Source: Anisodus tanguticus
Lineage: Eukaryota > Streptophyta > Magnoliopsida > Solanales > Solanaceae
Length of the DNA: 64,000 nucleotides
Assembly (NCBI GenBank): GCA_034509755.1
Contig: CM067541.1
Location: 17,968,001 to 18,032,000, forward strand
Direction: 5' to 3'
In this document: in pieces, positions 9,649 through 20,637 of the stretch
How the letters are laid out: the number at the start of each line of letters is the position of its first letter
How positions within the stretch are numbered: position 1 is the stretch's first letter
Notes under the pieces: generated by a model
What the model saw: the letters and a program-made list of their open reading frames with translations, nothing else
Databases searched by the model: none
Told to the model about the DNA's origin: nothing
Made by a program: the position numbers and the translations under genes

Positions 9649-11569
9649 CAAGTTTGAGTTGGTTATTGAATGCCCAGGAAAAGTAATTGTTCCTAGTATG
9701 TTTTCTAGCACGTGATGACCCGCTATTACGGCTAGCTTGTTTTGAGTATTCTAATTTTTTCAAAATAATGATGTTGGAGGCCTAACTCAACCAATTAGGG
9801 CCATAAATATTGCCGGCTGAAGGGACAAGATGATTGGTGCACACCTAGAATTGATCATACGTCCCCATCTAGTGAATCTTTATTATATGTTTAAGGTGGG
9901 ATGGGCAAGTTTGATGTTCTAGTGCAATGCAAATGCGAACGACACGTGAAAGCTCATATAGCAATCAATTTTGATATATGTACCTTCTTTATGAAAGATT
10001 GAGAGTAAATGTTATATGTATTAATGATTCATATATCATATATTAAGCTGATACGAGTAAATACTACACTTGAATCTCAACCAAAAGGTCTACAAAGGCT
10101 CTCATTGTTTGTTACTTCTCTAGTGGGGAAACAGGTATAAGTTTTCAAGTCTATCTACAACTTTTGGCAGTTGTGCTTGAGCAAGTGGTAAAAAAAGGAA
10201 ATATTAAAGAAAAATGCAACTTTTGTAAAGGCTCCTTCTGTTATCTCAGAGAGGGGGGGGGGGGGGGGGGTTATAGTTTAGTAGTTATAATGGGGTTTTT
10301 GTGAGTGTGTGAAAAGCATAGTGACAAATCATCATGATGGTTTATACACCTCATTATTATGGAGACACCCTTTTCAAGTAAAATTCAAAGACAATATAAT
10401 ACCTTCAACCTTAATAAGTACATAAAGATAATTTTTAGTCTCTGCTGTATTTGATTTGGGAGTATATGCCACGATTCACCTTTTGATTAATTAAATTGGA
10501 TTTCTCAATTTCCAATGTTCCAACTAATGTCTCTCTAACTCCAGAATATTTTTCTCGTCTTATTTATCCAGACATTGTTGGTTTTATTGTTAAAACAGCT
10601 TTAGACCTAAGATAACCTTCTATCATAAGTTAAATTATACTACTATTTTGATGTATGAAGATTCATTTAAATTGTTAAGAGGTTGTTTGATGCGGAGATA
10701 AGTTATGCAAAAATTAATAATGTAAGAATTATTTATATGGTGATTAGTAATGTATGAAATTTAAAGGTTGTTTGATGCGGAGATAAGTTATGTAAAATTA
10801 ATAATGAATATGTTATTGTTACACAGAGAACTACTTACTTTAAGAGTATTTTTATCTTTAAATAGTTTAATTCTCGCATTGTTAATATACATATTCTAAT
10901 TTTTACATTTTATCTCGCATAAAATAATACTACATAAGAAAATGCAAAATTGAAACCAAACAATATATAAGTTGTATTGAATTTAATTAGGAGATTAATT
11001 CTTCTCATTCAATCAACCAAACAAGGTACATATATAGTTATGGTAAATTTGATAAGGAGAGTAATTCTCCCATGTCAACAACCAATTAGGCTTTTATTGA
11101 TCTCGAGATTATAATCAAGATTATAATTAGGAAAGATTTTGGTATAAACTTGATCCTGATTTTACATAATATCCACAACCAAAAGTTGAACAAAATTAAT
11201 CCCTAATTTTATTGAGGAATAACTCCCTAATCCCTGCAACAAAATGGTCCCTTAGGCTATATAAGTTAAATTTATTGGGATTATAGCAAGTTAATTCTAC
11301 TGAAAAAGAAAGACCTTTCATATCCAAGCCATTAAAAAAACTCCGGTACTTGTTTCAAGTGACCTTATGATTCTATAGCATAATTTCCCTTGAAGGTTAG
11401 GTTAAAAGAGATTCATCTCTGGAGATTTGACACAATATTCTGGTCATTTTCTTACATTTCCTGAGACATGGAAAAGTTATAACGTAAAGCTACTCCGGAG
11501 AAAGAAACATACCTTTACCAAAATGTGACAGAGCACATACTGAATTTTCACTTTGTATTTTATTTTATT
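9649..11569. other. Intergenic, AT-rich, with a G homopolymer and MITE-like words
   Basis: No gene is seen. An 18-base G run lies at 10253-10270. The phrase GTTGTTTGATGCGGAGATAAG occurs near 10682 and again near 10767. ACCAAAC words follow on the right side (for example about 10965 and 11018), which suggests one or more decayed MITEs of the GGTTGTTTGGT type between about 10677 and 11270. I could not fix their ends. Confidence 0.45.
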
Positions 11570-11574
11570 GGAAA

Positions 11575-11734
11575 TGTAGAATGATGTAATTCTCCTTCTT
11601 TAGTCTTTTCATTGATACAATATGTATATGTGTTTATAATTGTAATTCTAATCGAATGAGAATATCTACTTTACATAATTACACTAGAATACTGATTACA
11701 TAATATATGAAGAATATTTACTTATTCTCTATCA
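11575..11734 (-). repeat. 3' LTR of element B
   Basis: 160 bp, nearly the same as 19351-19510 (shared ATTGATACAATAT and CTACTTTACATAATTACAC). A polypurine tract (GAGGGGGTG on the minus strand) adjoins it at about 11735-11743. Confidence 0.9.
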
Positions 11735-11769
11735 CACCCCCTCAGTCAGAGCGGGAGGAGGCCGGACGC

Positions 11770-12480
11770 TTAGACTGGATTTGAAGTCAAGGAACAGCTG
11801 CGAGGAAGTCCTTTAGTAAATATATTTGTGTATTGATAGGAAGAGGGAACATGTAACACCCGAACAAGACCCATGGCAACCTTCTCACGAACAAAGTGAA
11901 TATCCATCTCAATATGTTTGATTCGTTGATGCTGAACCGGGTTATGAGACAAGTAGACTGCAGATATGTTATCACAGTAGACAATAGATGCCTTACGTAA
12001 GAGACAATGAAGCTCTAGAAGAAGGTTTCTGAGCCAACAAATTTTGGCAACAATGTTCACAACGCCTCTATATTCTGCTTCTGCACTCGAACGGGAAAGT
12101 GTGGCTTGCCATTTTGCAGACCACGAGATGATGTTATCACCCAAAAATACACAATAGCCAGAAGTAGATCGACGTGTGTCTGGACAGCCACCCCAATCGG
12201 CGTCCGTATAAGATATCAGCATGGTCGGTGCAGATGGATAAAGATGTAATCGCTAGTCAAGAGTACCCTTAATGTACCGAATGATACGTTTAAGAGCGGT
12301 AAAGTGAGGCTCCCTGGGAGCATGCATGAACAAACACACATGCTGAACGACATAGGCAATATCGGGCCTAGTAAAGGTAAGTTACTGAAGTGCACCAACT
12401 AGACTTCTATAAAGAGAAGGATCAAGCACCGGATCCCCGTCAACGGCGCTAAGCTTCGACTTTGAGTCGACTGGAGTGGG
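11770..12480 (-). pseudogene. Element B RNase H region
   Basis: The minus-strand open stretch 11770-12222 reads LISYTDADWGGCPDTRRSTS, a copia RNase H opening with the TDADWGG motif. SSAEAEYRG (catalytic Glu) and CDNISAVYLSHNP (catalytic Asp) follow, and it ends with FTKGLPRS. The upstream part to 12480 (matching LYRSLVGAL-type sequence) lies in another frame. The domain residues are kept but the open frame is isolated from the rest of the polyprotein. Confidence 0.88.
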
Positions 12481-12537
12481 CATGATCTTGCAGTTTGTCA
12501 TTTTAGTATTGTAAATAATCTCTTCGACATACTTACG

Positions 12538-13227
12538 CTAACACAGGAATATTGCATTCTTGGATATAGTCACGGAAATCCCCAAGAAATAACTCAACTT
12601 ACCCAAGTCTGTCATGGCAAATTCGTATTTGAGCATGGTAATGATCTCATTTTTCAGCACATCTGAGAAGGCAGTCAGGACAATGTCATCCACAAAGAGC
12701 AATAAGTATGCAGTTTCATTTCCTCGATGAAAAATAAAAAGTGAGTTATCACTTTTGCTGCACATGAACCCAATATGGAAGATGTAAGTGGAAAAACGGT
12801 CATACCAAGCCCTAGGGGCTTGTTTCAAGCAATAAAGTGACTTTCGAAGCCGACAGACATACCGAAGAGCCGAAGGATGCATAAAGTCAGGTGGTTGATG
12901 CATGTATATTGTTTCTTTCAAATCCTCACGTAAGAACACATTTTTCACATCAAGCTGATGAATCGACCAATTCATTCCCATAGTAATGCTCAAAACAGTG
13001 CAGATGATGGCTGGTTTAACCAATGGACTGAAGGTCTCACCATAATCAATTCCCTCTTGTTGCCCCGTGCCATTTGCCACAAGTCTCACCTTATGGCGTT
13101 CAAGCTCACTACTATCTCTGAATTTGTGATGATATAGCCACATGCAATGAATCACATTCACCCCATCTGGTTTCGAGACAAGATCCCAAGTGCGCTGTGC
13201 AATTAGCGCATCAAATTCATCATGCAT
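12538..13227 (-). pseudogene. Element B reverse transcriptase
   Basis: A 229-residue open frame with the copia RT blocks in order: TWDLVSKPDGVNVI, then DYGETFSPLVKP, IHQLDVKNVFLREDL, KSLYCLKQAPRAWYD, and the catalytic motif LLLFVDDIVLT (FVDD in place of YVDD), ending with MTDLGKLSYFLGI. This part copies element RNA to DNA. Substitutions at conserved sites (KNVFLRED for KNAFLHGD, SLYCLK for SLYGLK) indicate decay even though this stretch stays open. Confidence 0.9.
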
Positions 13228-13800
13228 GGTCGTATTTCAATTTGGATCAAGCTTGGCTAATTTTGGATTTTTAAGTATAGGTGAGATAATCTGAGTGGCT
13301 AGGTTAAAGTGGACTTTCGATTTGAAAATCCTGTGATGGGCACGGTTTCCATGCGGTGGGTAGGAATCGGGATGGTTTGAGAGACAAAAAGTGGGGAAAA
13401 TGGGGTAGTTGGGGTCATGAGAACTAGGGAAGTGGGGTAATTGGGGGTAGTGGGGTTGTCGGGGGCAGGGGGTGGTCAACACGGGTTGTGGGGATGTCGT
13501 CAGGGAATTTTGGCGGTGTGGCAGTGGGCTCGATGACGGGAATGGTGGGGCCGAGATGAGAACAGTGGGTGGGGGATGTTCGATGGGATGGGGGTAGTCG
13601 ACGGGTGTTGGGGAAATGATGGGATGGCTGACGGAGGCGTGGACTTTTTAGCCAGAATACTAGCACTATGTATTGCATTTCTAATGAGAAAGGAAGTGTC
13701 CAGATCATCAAGGAAGCCGTAATCAATGACTTGAAATTTTTGGATATTTGCAAATGGGAAAACGTTCTCCTCAAATGTGACATGGTGATAGACTAGGATT
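13228..13800 (-). pseudogene. Element B Pro-rich linker between integrase and RT
   Basis: The minus strand encodes proline-, threonine- and histidine-rich peptides in changing frames (TTPLPPITPLP, RPHHSRHRAH). This matches the low-complexity linker normally found between integrase and reverse transcriptase in copia polyproteins. No catalytic motif lies here. Confidence 0.7.
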
Positions 13801-14361
13801 TTATTTGTGGACAAATCATAGCTAAGTACCCCCTATGGTTCGACAGAAAACCTAAGAAAATGGAAGGGGTAGTCCTAGGTGCTAATTTGTGAGGGGCCGT
13901 GGAGGCAAGCTTCGGGTAGCATAGACAATCAAAAATCCGAAGATGATCATAGGAGGGGATCCGACGGAAGAGAATTTCAGTTGGAGTTTTATTTTGAAGA
14001 GTTTGTGTTGGTAAAATATTAAGGAGGTAAGCCGCCATATGTAGGGCGTACACCCAAAAGGAAGGGGATGGTAGCATGAAAGAGCATAGTGCGGATTTTA
14101 TTATTGATGGTGCGTAGGATTCTTTCGGCTTTACCATTATGAGTAGGTATGGGGGCAAGAAAATAGAAACACCATGCCGTGGTCCACACAATTTTTTTGA
14201 AAGGGAAGGTTGTCAAACTCACGGTCGTTATCACATTGAAACGTTTTGTTGGTCTTCTCAAATTGGGTTTTAACATCTGTTTGAAATTCAAGAAATTGTT
14301 TAAACTTAGGACGTATATTTTAGAAGATAGACCCAAAAAAGTGAGAGAAATCATCCAAAAG
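13793..14361 (-). pseudogene. Element B integrase, C-terminal half
   Basis: Minus-strand pieces include NGKAERILRTINN (equivalent of the NGVAERKNRT block after the catalytic Glu), YALHMAAYLLNILPT, QNKTPTEILF and FDCLCYPKLAS, then IFLGFLSNHRGY. The frame changes between 14019 and 14191. The stretch is interrupted at 14361 by the hAT element, and the missing N-terminal side is at 18064-18330. Confidence 0.85.
14354..14361. repeat. hAT target-site duplication, left
   Basis: TCCAAAAG is repeated exactly at 18056-18063 on the other side of the transposon. An 8-bp duplication is the hAT signature. Confidence 0.93.
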
Positions 14362-14533
14362 TAGGGGTGGGCAAAAAATCCGATGCACCGAAAAAATTGA
14401 ACCGAACCGGCGAATCGGTTCGGTTAAAAATCTACTACAAACCCTATTTTTAAAAAAACCGATTCATTTTTTTAAAATTGAATCGGTTCGGTTCACATGA
14501 TTTTGTGATACACCGAACCGAAAAACCGGGCCC

Positions 14534-14540
14534 TATATAA
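14534..14540 (+). promoter_or_regulatory. TATA box of the hAT transposase gene
   Basis: TATATAA in CCCTATATAAATAAAAGCC lies about 800 bp upstream of the transposase start and just downstream of the subterminal repeats, facing the transposase. Confidence 0.55.
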
Positions 14541-15097
14541 ATAAAAGCCCTAAATCGATTTCATTTTCCGCAGCACTCACTCGATCGATTTCAGATTTTC
14601 AGATTTTTAGATTTTAAGTTTTGCACTTTTGTTCAAGCTACAACCCGACCCTGGGTTGCAATTTATCCATACCTCGGGTTGAAGCTTCAGATTGAAGACA
14701 CGATTCAGTTTTGCACTTTTGCTGAAATTTGAATTCGAGTTCGAGTTGAAGACACGAATTTGATTTCAGATTTTCAAATTTTCAATAGTTCAAGCTTCAA
14801 CCCGACCCTACCAGTGCCGCCACAAAAGGTAATCCAATCCCTATACTCATTTCTTTCTCTCGTTCTGATTTGTCATCTGTTTTATGCTATGTTTGAACCA
14901 TGTTTGTCGAAACATTATGAGAAGTTATGACTTTTCTCGGACATTTGCTTTATTTGTTTGTTGAATGATTTAGATGCCGGGAACTGGTGTTTGTTGTTAT
15001 GACTGCTTGCAAATTGGAAAAGGATCATCAAATTAAGGTTATTTAGAGTGTAGTTACTGAAGTAATTTATGATTTTCTGAGAAAATGTGGTAATTTC

Positions 15098-15200
15098 TGA
15101 TTTTAAAATGTAGTTACTGTCTTACTGAAGTTACTGAAGTAATTTAAAATGAAGTTACTGAAGTAATTTAAAACGAAGTTACTGAAGTAATTTCTGATTT
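15098..15200 (+). repeat. Tandem repeat, unit about 24 bp
   Basis: GAAGTTACTGAAGTAATTT recurs about four times (from about 15120, with a partial copy upstream near 15050) in the 5' leader or intron of the hAT transposase gene. Confidence 0.75.
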
Positions 15201-15333
15201 TCTATAAAGAAAGAAGCATATTCAATCTATAGTTTCATGGTGTATTCAACTTTCCTACTATCTAAAATGAAGTTGATGTTTTGTATTCACAGTGTATTTG
15301 ACAAATTGCTTATGAACTCTCTAATATTGTAGA

Positions 15334-17400
15334 ATGGAAGACATATTGGATGATGGAACAAAAGTGGTGAAACGAACCGACGAGGGAAAATTGAGATCAA
15401 AAGTTTGGAATTTTTTTACTAACCTGGAGGACAGAAAGCCAAATGTCATTTTTGCCGAAAAAGATTATGCTTGCGATAGCTCGTTAGTTGGGACAACTAA
15501 TTTAAGGAACCACTTGGCTAGATGCAAAGTGTACAAGAAATCAAAGCTTGAAGAGGATAAGAATAAAAAAGTATTAACTTCGTGACAAGGGTAAAGACAA
15601 TGATAAAGTTGTATTTGTGGAGTTTAATCAAGAGGCTTGTAGAGCCGCACTTGTGAAATTAATTATTAAAGATGAGTTAGCTTTTAGATTTGTGGAGAGT
15701 CAGAACTTTGTGGAGTATATGAGGGTTTGTTGTCCCAGATTTGTGGTGCCTTCACGAAGAACGATTGCACGGGATATTCTTCAGTTGCATCAGACTGAGA
15801 AGGCTTTGATTAAAAGAATCATGAACTCAAACCAACAGAGAATTTGTATTACAACAGACACGTGGACATCAATTCAAATGAGTAGCTACATAGTAATAAC
15901 TGGGCATTTTATTGACTGTGAGTGGGTGTTGCATAAAAAGATACTTTGTTTTACACCAATTTCTAATCATAAAGGAGATGGTATTAGAAAGATTATAGAG
16001 AAATGCTTATTGGATTGGGGTATTAATAGGCTATTCACAATTACTGTGGACAATGCAAGTGCTAATCAAGTTGTAATTGCTTATGTGAAGAAGAAACTGA
16101 CAAATTGGAGTCCTAAGGCGATGGTTTTAAATGGTGATTATATGCATGTGAGGTGTGCTGCACATATAGTGAACTTGATTGTTCAGGATGGGTTGGTAGA
16201 AGTGAAGGACTCAATAACTGTTGTTCGTAATGCGGTGAAGTATGTAAGATCTTCTCCGACAAGGTTGCAAAAATTCAAGACATGTGTTGAGCGAAAGAAA
16301 ATATCATATAAGGGACTTATGGTTTTGGATGTGCCAACCAGATGGAATTCGACATACTTAATGTTGGAAAAAGCTGTGATCTTTGAAAAAGCGTTTGATA
16401 GGTTAGAGGAGGACGATGGCCACTACAAAAGTTGGTTTAAAAAATATGAGAATGGAAGAAAAAGAATTGGGCCACCAATTTTTGTGGATTGGGATAATGC
16501 TAAGAGGTTAGTACATTTTTGTCAGTTTTTTATGATGTGACATTAAAATTCAGCAGTACAAAATGTGTGACTTCTACTGATTTTTTGAATGAGTTGTGGA
16601 AAGTTTATCTTTATCTTTGCTCACTATCGGAATCTACTGATTTGTTGGTGAAAAAATTTGTTAATGGCATGAGAGATAAGTTTGTGAAATATTGGAGTAC
16701 TTCTATAGAAAAGGTGAACAAACTATTAATTTTAGCAAATGTGTTTGATCCTCGGTGTAAATTTGAATTTATAAACTGGTGCTTTGGAAGTATATTTGAT
16801 AGTAGGAAGGTTGATGAAATTAAAGCTGATATCAAAGAGTTATTGTTACGGTTATTTGAAAACTATAATGATGTTAGCCCAAATAGTGGTGTGGTAGTAG
16901 TTCAATTGCTCAGTTAAGTAAAGTTTGTGATAGTGGCAGCAGTAGAAAAGAATCAATTGATCCTTTTCAACTGTTTAAAAAGTTGAAGGCAACTGAAAAT
17001 GATGATTTTGGGGTGAAGAATGATATTGAGAAATATTTGTCAGAGCGGAATGAAAGTCCTAATGATCCGAGTTTTGATCTTTTGAGTTGGTGGAAGATGT
17101 ATTCGTCTAGGTATCCGACTTTGTCAAAGATTGACAAAGATATTTTGGCAATTCCTGTGTCTACCGTGGCTTCCGAATCGTCATTTAGCATGGGGGCGCA
17201 TTTTTTACCCTTTTAGGAGTACATTAACTCATAAGACAGTTGAAGCATTAATTTGCACACAGAATTGGCTTCGCTCAACTCTTATAGGAGAACAAATTGT
17301 GCAACCAACCGAAGAAGAAACTGAGTTTTATGAAGATGTTGAATTGGGTAACAATACTATTTTTTATATATTGTTTTTAATAGAATCATTATACTTTAAT
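15334..17400 (+). pseudogene. hAT transposase with BED zinc finger (frameshifted)
   Basis: The enzyme would cut and paste the element in the nucleus. The first open frame, 15334-15585, starts MEDILDDGTKVVKR and holds the BED finger region (NLRNHLARC supplies His and Cys). The catalytic core follows at 15602-16540 with ITTDTWTS (first Asp), TVDNASAN (second Asp), HVRCAAHIVNLIVQDGL and DVPTRWNSTY. It continues in another frame at 16519-16914 (VFDPRCKFEF) and 16950-17216 with the hAT dimerisation block DPSFDLLSWWK, then ASESSFSMG. The tail NWLR lies in a further frame near 17260. Breaks occur near 15580, 16530, 16905 and 17200. The first CxxC of the finger is displaced by a local out-of-frame stretch around 15440-15460. 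Confidence 0.92.
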
Positions 17401-18063
17401 ATTTTGTCTATTATATTGACACTTCGGCAAATTGTATGTAGACTTTGAGAAACTTTCAACCGTACCGCAATCACAACCAATAGAACAAACACAAGTAGTT
17501 GAGGACTTGACAATGGATTTATATTGGCGTCATAATGGTAAAGTTCTCAAATCTACAATCCTTCAAATTAGTTTTTGTTATTAGTATCTATCTATATTTG
17601 ACTCATAAGCAGTCTCAATTGCTATTGTTGGAGCAGCTGAAACTGCTGAAATTCCTGTGTTGTTGTTGGAATTTGATGTTGATATTGGTTGTTCTTTGGA
17701 ATTTCGTTGCATGCCGCTTTCGCTCGCTTGCCGCCGCCGATCTTCTTGCCGCACGCTTCCCGTTGATTCCGTTCTTCTTTGTTGTTGTTTAAAAAACCAG
17801 TTTATGTATGTTCCTGTTAAAATTGGCTATTGTTGTTGCTACTAATATGCTGCTGCATTTGCTGTTGATGTTTAAAAAATATAAATCATTTGGACTTTAT
17901 ATTTGAATTGAAAAAAACTGATATAAACAGATACGTTCGGCGATATAAACCGATATATCATTTTTTTTAAAAGTTGTATTCATTTTTTTTAAACCGATTT
18001 TTATTCAGTTCATATTTTTCGGATACAAAATCGAACCGATATACGCCCACCCCTATCCAAAAG

Positions 18064-18330
18064 CACCAAATAATATTTGTGACCCAGTTTGCTAGTAATT
18101 GGAGATGTCCATAAATCTGCATGAATAATATCAAAACGAAAAAATGTTACACTTAATAAGGATTGAAAAGGAAGTCTAACATGCTTTCCTAAATGGCAAG
18201 AGTGGCGAGCGTGAGTAAATTTCCCCTTATTACATTTAATGAAATTCTGACTTCTAAGAAAATTAAAAATTGGTGCTCCCGGGTGTCCGAGTCTATTGTG
18301 CTAAGTTGATAGAGAGATTGCAGCTAGAGA
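18064..18330 (-). pseudogene. Element B integrase, N-terminal half
   Basis: The minus strand reads FDIIHADLWTSPI (first catalytic Asp region), then LGHKYYLVLLD up to the hAT junction, after which DDFSHFFG continues at 14353. The zinc-binding region is near 18180-18300. This confirms that the transposon interrupted one continuous domain. Confidence 0.85.
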
Positions 18331-18720
18331 GGTTGGTAGATTGACACTTGCGGCAGAATTGAATGAGAAAAGATATATATCCCCACACTATTACATCTCG
18401 TAAGAGATGTCCCTGTACGTAGGTCCTTCACAGAAAAACCAAAATGGTCAAACTCAATAGATACGGAATTGTCACTAGCAAATTTCCTAACAGAGATTAA
18501 GTTTTTAATGATGTTAGGAGCATATAGGATATTTTTTAGGGTAAAGGGTGGGTGAGGTGGTTGTGTTTGATTGGTGTCGTAGCCTTGAATTGGAATGCGA
18601 TTGCCATTACCGACCAAAACAAATTGAAGATTGTTCAAATTAAATAGGTGAGGGAGATTACCAGAGTCGCGAGTGAGGTGGAATGTGGCACATGTATCCA
18701 TATACCATGGATCGTCTGGA
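18324..18720 (-). pseudogene. Element B protease and GAG-pre-integrase region
   Basis: The 125-residue open frame starts at the protease active-site area MDTCATFHLTRDSG, in which DTC replaces the usual DTG. It continues with FVLVGNGNRIPIQGY and LKNILYAPNIIKNLISVRKF, a typical copia protease sequence, then FDHFGFSVKDLRTG. The protease would cut the polyprotein. The G-to-C change at the active site suggests loss of activity. Confidence 0.88.
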
Positions 18721-18900
18721 GATTCAAAGTGTTGTAAGCCTGACTCAGTTCGGGAGGGATCATGGGACCGTAGGCCTGTTGTTGGGTCGTGGATAAGTGG
18801 GCATGGTGCTGGTGGCCCGTGTACCGTGGGCCTGGAGGTGAGTCCAGGATGCTGGGCTACAACGAGGAATACCGTGTCATGTTCGTGGATGGTAGGTTAG
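18721..18900 (-). pseudogene. Element B gag C-terminal tail
   Basis: The minus strand encodes a proline- and glutamine-rich segment (STTQQQAYGPMIPPELSQ) directly before the protease, which is typical of the end of copia gag. Plus-strand open frames here are shadows. The zinc knuckle and the gag body are missing to the right, where a host gene fragment lies instead. Confidence 0.6.
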
Positions 18901-18974
18901 ATAGAAAGACGAGATTGTTGAAGATCCCTAAAAGCGAGCGATACGTTTTTCAGGGCAGCGAAAAGTTACCGTAA

Positions 18975-19335
18975 TCCATTGATTGGAGAGAGAAAGGTGC
19001 TATTGCAGGAATAAATCAAATTGTAACGGGGGAATCGATTTCCATGTCAGAGCAAGATTACACCAGATAATGGTTGCTGAAAGGGACAATGTAAAAGTTA
19101 GAAAGGGAGAACAGGGCAAAGTTGAGGATTTGAAGTCTGGGCCTTGTATAATTGTTTATGATTGCAGCAAAAAGGATTACACTACGATCACAATGAGGTC
19201 AATGGATTGGCCTAAGTTGTTGTTTGATATTGTATGCACTCTAACTGACATGCAGTATATGGTTGTTCTTGGCAACAGAGCACATGAGCACATGCGTATT
19301 ATATGGTACAAAGGGTTTGAGAGCAGGCTAGGGTT
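18975..19335 (+). pseudogene. Captured ACT-domain-repeat (ACR) gene fragment
   Basis: The plus-strand frame (18983-19342) contains ARLHQIMVAERD, then KKDYTTITMRSMDWPKLLFD and VCTLTDMQYMVV. In plant ACR proteins (nuclear or cytosolic proteins with several ACT domains, thought to bind amino acids) the matching stretch has a RRLHQMM(F)ADRD-like block followed by RSKDRPKLLFD and VCTLTDMQYVVF. The fragment therefore covers an inter-domain linker and the start of an ACT domain, then decays. It lies inside element B in the opposite orientation, between the 5' LTR and the gag tail, so it was acquired by, or inserted into, the retrotransposon. No promoter of its own is visible. Confidence 0.82.
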
Positions 19336-19338
19336 TGA

Positions 19339-19350
19339 CTTCTGATACCA
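19339..19350 (-). other. Primer-binding site of element B
   Basis: On the minus strand TGGTATCAGAAG starts directly after the 5' LTR. This matches the 3' end of plant initiator methionine tRNA, the standard copia primer. Confidence 0.88.
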
Positions 19351-19510
19351 TGTAGAATATTGTAATTTACTTGTATTCAGTCTTCTCATTGATACAATAT
19401 ATATAGGTGTTTACAATTATAATCCTAATAGAATGAAATATCTACTTTACATAATTACACTAAATTACTGATTACAAAATTTATGGAGAATATTTATTTA
19501 TTCTCTATCA
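19351..19510 (-). repeat. 5' LTR of element B
   Basis: 160 bp from TGTAGAATATTG to TTCTCTATCA in plus-strand reading, paired with 11575-11734. Confidence 0.9.
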
Positions 19511-19708
19511 AGAAACCTAACCAGAAACCAAATTTATATAAAGAAATTCAAGAATTCAAAAAGCAAACACCTGGGGACTCCACATCACTACCCTCTCATT
19601 TCATATTCAAGAAAACAACCCCTCATGAGTGCTGAATCTGTGTTGACAGAGCCCATGTACACAATATAGGGACCAGCTAAGAATTTCATCATTTTTTCTC
19701 TAGTCATT

Positions 19709-20637
19709 TGTTGGAAATTTACTAAATGTGGATTTAAGTATATCCCATTAATTTATGACTCGAACAATTGGGGTCCGCACATCGGAAACGTCGTTTCCAC
19801 ACACGTGCACACGTAGTGCCAAGTATCGCAAATTCCATTAGTGAAAGAGATATTGGTACGTATGTAATACGTTTGAGACATATAATTATGGACGGTTATT
19901 GGTCAAATAACAAAGTATTCCACGTTGGTAAACGAAGGAAGAAGTGTAAGATGAAACGAGTCGGATTTCGCTGTGGAGCCGTGGAGGGCCGCGACACCAC
20001 ACCGTCGGAGCCGCGACGCCTCCCAGGCAGTGCCGCTGCGCTAATTGGTTGGCCAGTCACTGGAGCCGCGGCGCTTCGGAGGCAGAATGCTGCTACGGAA
20101 AGTTGGAAAAATCTGACCTTTGGGCTGGTTTTGGAGCATTTATTCTCCATTACTTGGCACATGAATTCAGCCATTATTTGGCTGAATGTAACCCCTCAAT
20201 CAAGTGCAATTACATGGTTATTGAAGGTCATTAGATGGCTAGTTGAGGGGTCTTCTCCTTACACTCTAAATTGAGGTCTTTGGCTCAATTGAAGAACAAC
20301 ACTCAACACTTAGAAAATACTCCAGATTTTCTAATTTCACCTTCTTCCTCTCTAGCAAAGTTACTATACTCAAAGTTCTTCGAGAGTAACACTTGAGTTT
20401 CTTTTGCTCATTTGTTAAGTTGATGTTGTCTCTTAGGAGACTATTTCCCAACACCGTAATAGGAGATATACGGGGCAATCTTGTCTTAAAGACAGAGTGT
20501 CATCATTCGACTCAGCAAATCACACAAGCAGTTTGTTAAGTTCTTGATTTCCAATTTATTGTAATATTTAGTTTATTCTTTCTTACTATTGTAATAGTTA
20601 CTTACTTCCCGTTCCCTGTAGCAATTGTATCCCAACA
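19709..20637 (+). repeat. 5' LTR of element C
   Basis: 929 bp, TG...CA. The GC-rich module at about 19970-20095 contains GGAGCCGCGGCGCTTCGGAG. The TATA position near 20255-20267 reads CTCTAAATTGAGG here, against CTATAAATTGAGG in the 3' LTR. CAATCTTGTCTTAAA lies at 20476-20490. Confidence 0.93.

Larger units (their letters stand above)
14362..18055 (+). mobile_element. hAT DNA transposon, near full length
   Basis: The element is 3.7 kb. It starts TAGGGGTGGGCA, ends GCCCACCCCTA, and has a perfect 8-bp TSD. Subterminal CGGTTCGGTT and GAACCGAACCG words cluster in the first 170 bp, and related CCGATATA words occur in the last 130 bp, as expected for transposase-binding subterminal repeats. A TATA box and a BED zinc-finger plus RNase-H-like transposase lie inside on the plus strand. 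It inserted within the integrase of element B, just after the LLD residues, so it is younger than B. Frameshifts mean it can no longer make its own transposase. Confidence 0.94.
11575..19510 (-). mobile_element. Ty1/copia LTR retrotransposon B, with nested hAT and captured gene piece
   Basis: Short 160-bp LTRs (11575-11734, 19351-19510) begin TGTAGAAT and end TCTATCA. The flanks GGAAA (left) and AGAAA (right) match at four of five bases, consistent with a worn TSD. On the minus strand the order is LTR, primer site TGGTATCAGAAG, gag tail, protease, integrase, reverse transcriptase, RNase H, LTR, which is copia order. A hAT transposon splits the integrase. A fragment of a host ACR gene lies in opposite orientation where most of gag is missing. 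The element is coding-dead. Confidence 0.92.

Noticed and set aside
18673..18900. Plus-strand open frames over the gag tail of element B
   Set aside because: The minus strand carries the expected Pro/Gln-rich gag end directly before protease; the plus-strand frames show no known motif. The ACR fragment starts only further right.
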